Shown one piece after another: positions 5,744 through 6,033 of a stretch of DNA of 6,033 nucleotides. Below the pieces are notes generated by a model that did not search any database, was not told the DNA's origin, and saw only the letters and a program-made list of their open reading frames with translations. This stretch comes from an uncultured Prosthecobacter sp. (GTDB lineage: Bacteria > Verrucomicrobiota > Verrucomicrobiia > Verrucomicrobiales > Verrucomicrobiaceae). The first letter of the stretch is position 1. Every line of letters starts with the position of its first letter. The stretch spans positions 1-6,033 of the forward strand of contig CANNUR010000187.1 of assembly GCA_947523045.1 (NCBI GenBank), given 5' to 3'. The position numbers were made by a program, and so were the translations under genes.

Positions 5744-6033
5744 TCACGGAGGGTGAACGACCGCGCCGGCAGCAGCGCGCTCGCGTGTCGCTATCAGACG
5801 CAGGACGGCATCAAGCACACCCTCCAGATCTTTGCCGAGATCTTCGGCCAGAAAACGTGCCACAAGATAGCCGTGGCTTTGCAACAGGAGATCCTTCCTG
5901 CGATCTCGTCGGTAAGCGCTGGCGTCCAGCAGATGCTGATGGCCGTCGAGTTCGACAACCAGCTTGAGCTGTTCGCAAAGGAAATCGACTTCCATCCCGC
6001 CATGATCCTCGAAGGGAATGGGCAGTCGTGCGT
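5744..6033 (-). CDS. DUF559 domain protein (Vsr/PD-(D/E)XK nuclease-like), C-terminal part; N-terminus beyond window
   Basis: About 96 residues of an open frame that enters from the right edge and stops at 5744. An internal Met lies at 5995, but the frame continues upstream of it with compatible sequence (LPIPFEDHGG), so the true start is probably outside. The visible part matches DUF559: EVDFLCEQLKLVVELDGHQH (D and E/D-x-x-H positions typical of the Vsr-like nuclease fold), then a basic helix (AYRRDRRKD), then HGYLVARFLAEDL and a C-terminal helix (LEGVLDAVLRLI). DUF559 proteins are presumed DNA-acting nucleases, either free-standing or fused to other domains; which applies here cannot be seen. 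It differs in function and base composition from its neighbours (about 56% GC by count over 5821-5940 versus 75% over 4381-4440). It is 75 nt upstream of DUF1501 on the same strand. Confidence 0.8.
   Translation of the reverse strand, partial: ARLPIPFEDHGGMEVDFLCEQLKLVVELDGHQHLLDASAYRRDRRKDLLLQSHGYLVARFLAEDLGKDLEGVLDAVLRLIATRERAAAGAVVHPP

Overview
The window (about 6 kb) has high GC, and every supported gene lies on the minus strand. Read in the direction of transcription (right to left), the order is: the end of a DUF559-type nuclease-fold protein, a Tat-exported DUF1501 protein, a secreted ThuA-like protein, an ECF-type RNA polymerase sigma factor, a Hanks-type Ser/Thr protein kinase with a C-terminal membrane anchor, a 136-residue four-helix membrane protein, and the N-terminal 336 residues of a secreted type I sulfatase. 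The sulfatase runs off the left edge and the DUF559 protein runs off the right edge.

The gene content suggests the Planctomycetota/Verrucomicrobiota group. DUF1501 proteins, ThuA-like proteins, S1 sulfatases and sigma factor/Hanks kinase pairs are all characteristic of it. The sigma factor's N-terminal 'TTHWSLVL' and the high GC lean towards Verrucomicrobiota, possibly an Opitutaceae relative. This is inference from family knowledge; there is no rRNA or marker gene to confirm it.

Layout: 1-1010 sulfatase; 1065-1475 membrane protein, whose start overlaps the kinase stop (ATGA); 1472-2722 kinase; 2777-3502 sigma factor; 3562-4326 ThuA-like; 4382-5668 DUF1501; 5744-6033 DUF559. Gaps between genes are 54-75 nt, so there is no long non-coding stretch and all six genes from DUF1501 to sulfatase could be cotranscribed. 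No RNA genes, insertion sequences, CRISPR arrays or clear intrinsic terminators were seen.

Working model (inference): a regulatory cassette of sigma factor, membrane kinase and small membrane protein sits between exported proteins that probably act on sulfated or other complex carbohydrates, and may control them. The gaps in front of the sigma and kinase genes share a bipartite promoter-like motif (GCCACAA-N12-GCTTA). The sigma gap also forms a bulged 12-bp hairpin. These two regulatory observations and the sensorless membrane kinase are the points most worth following up.
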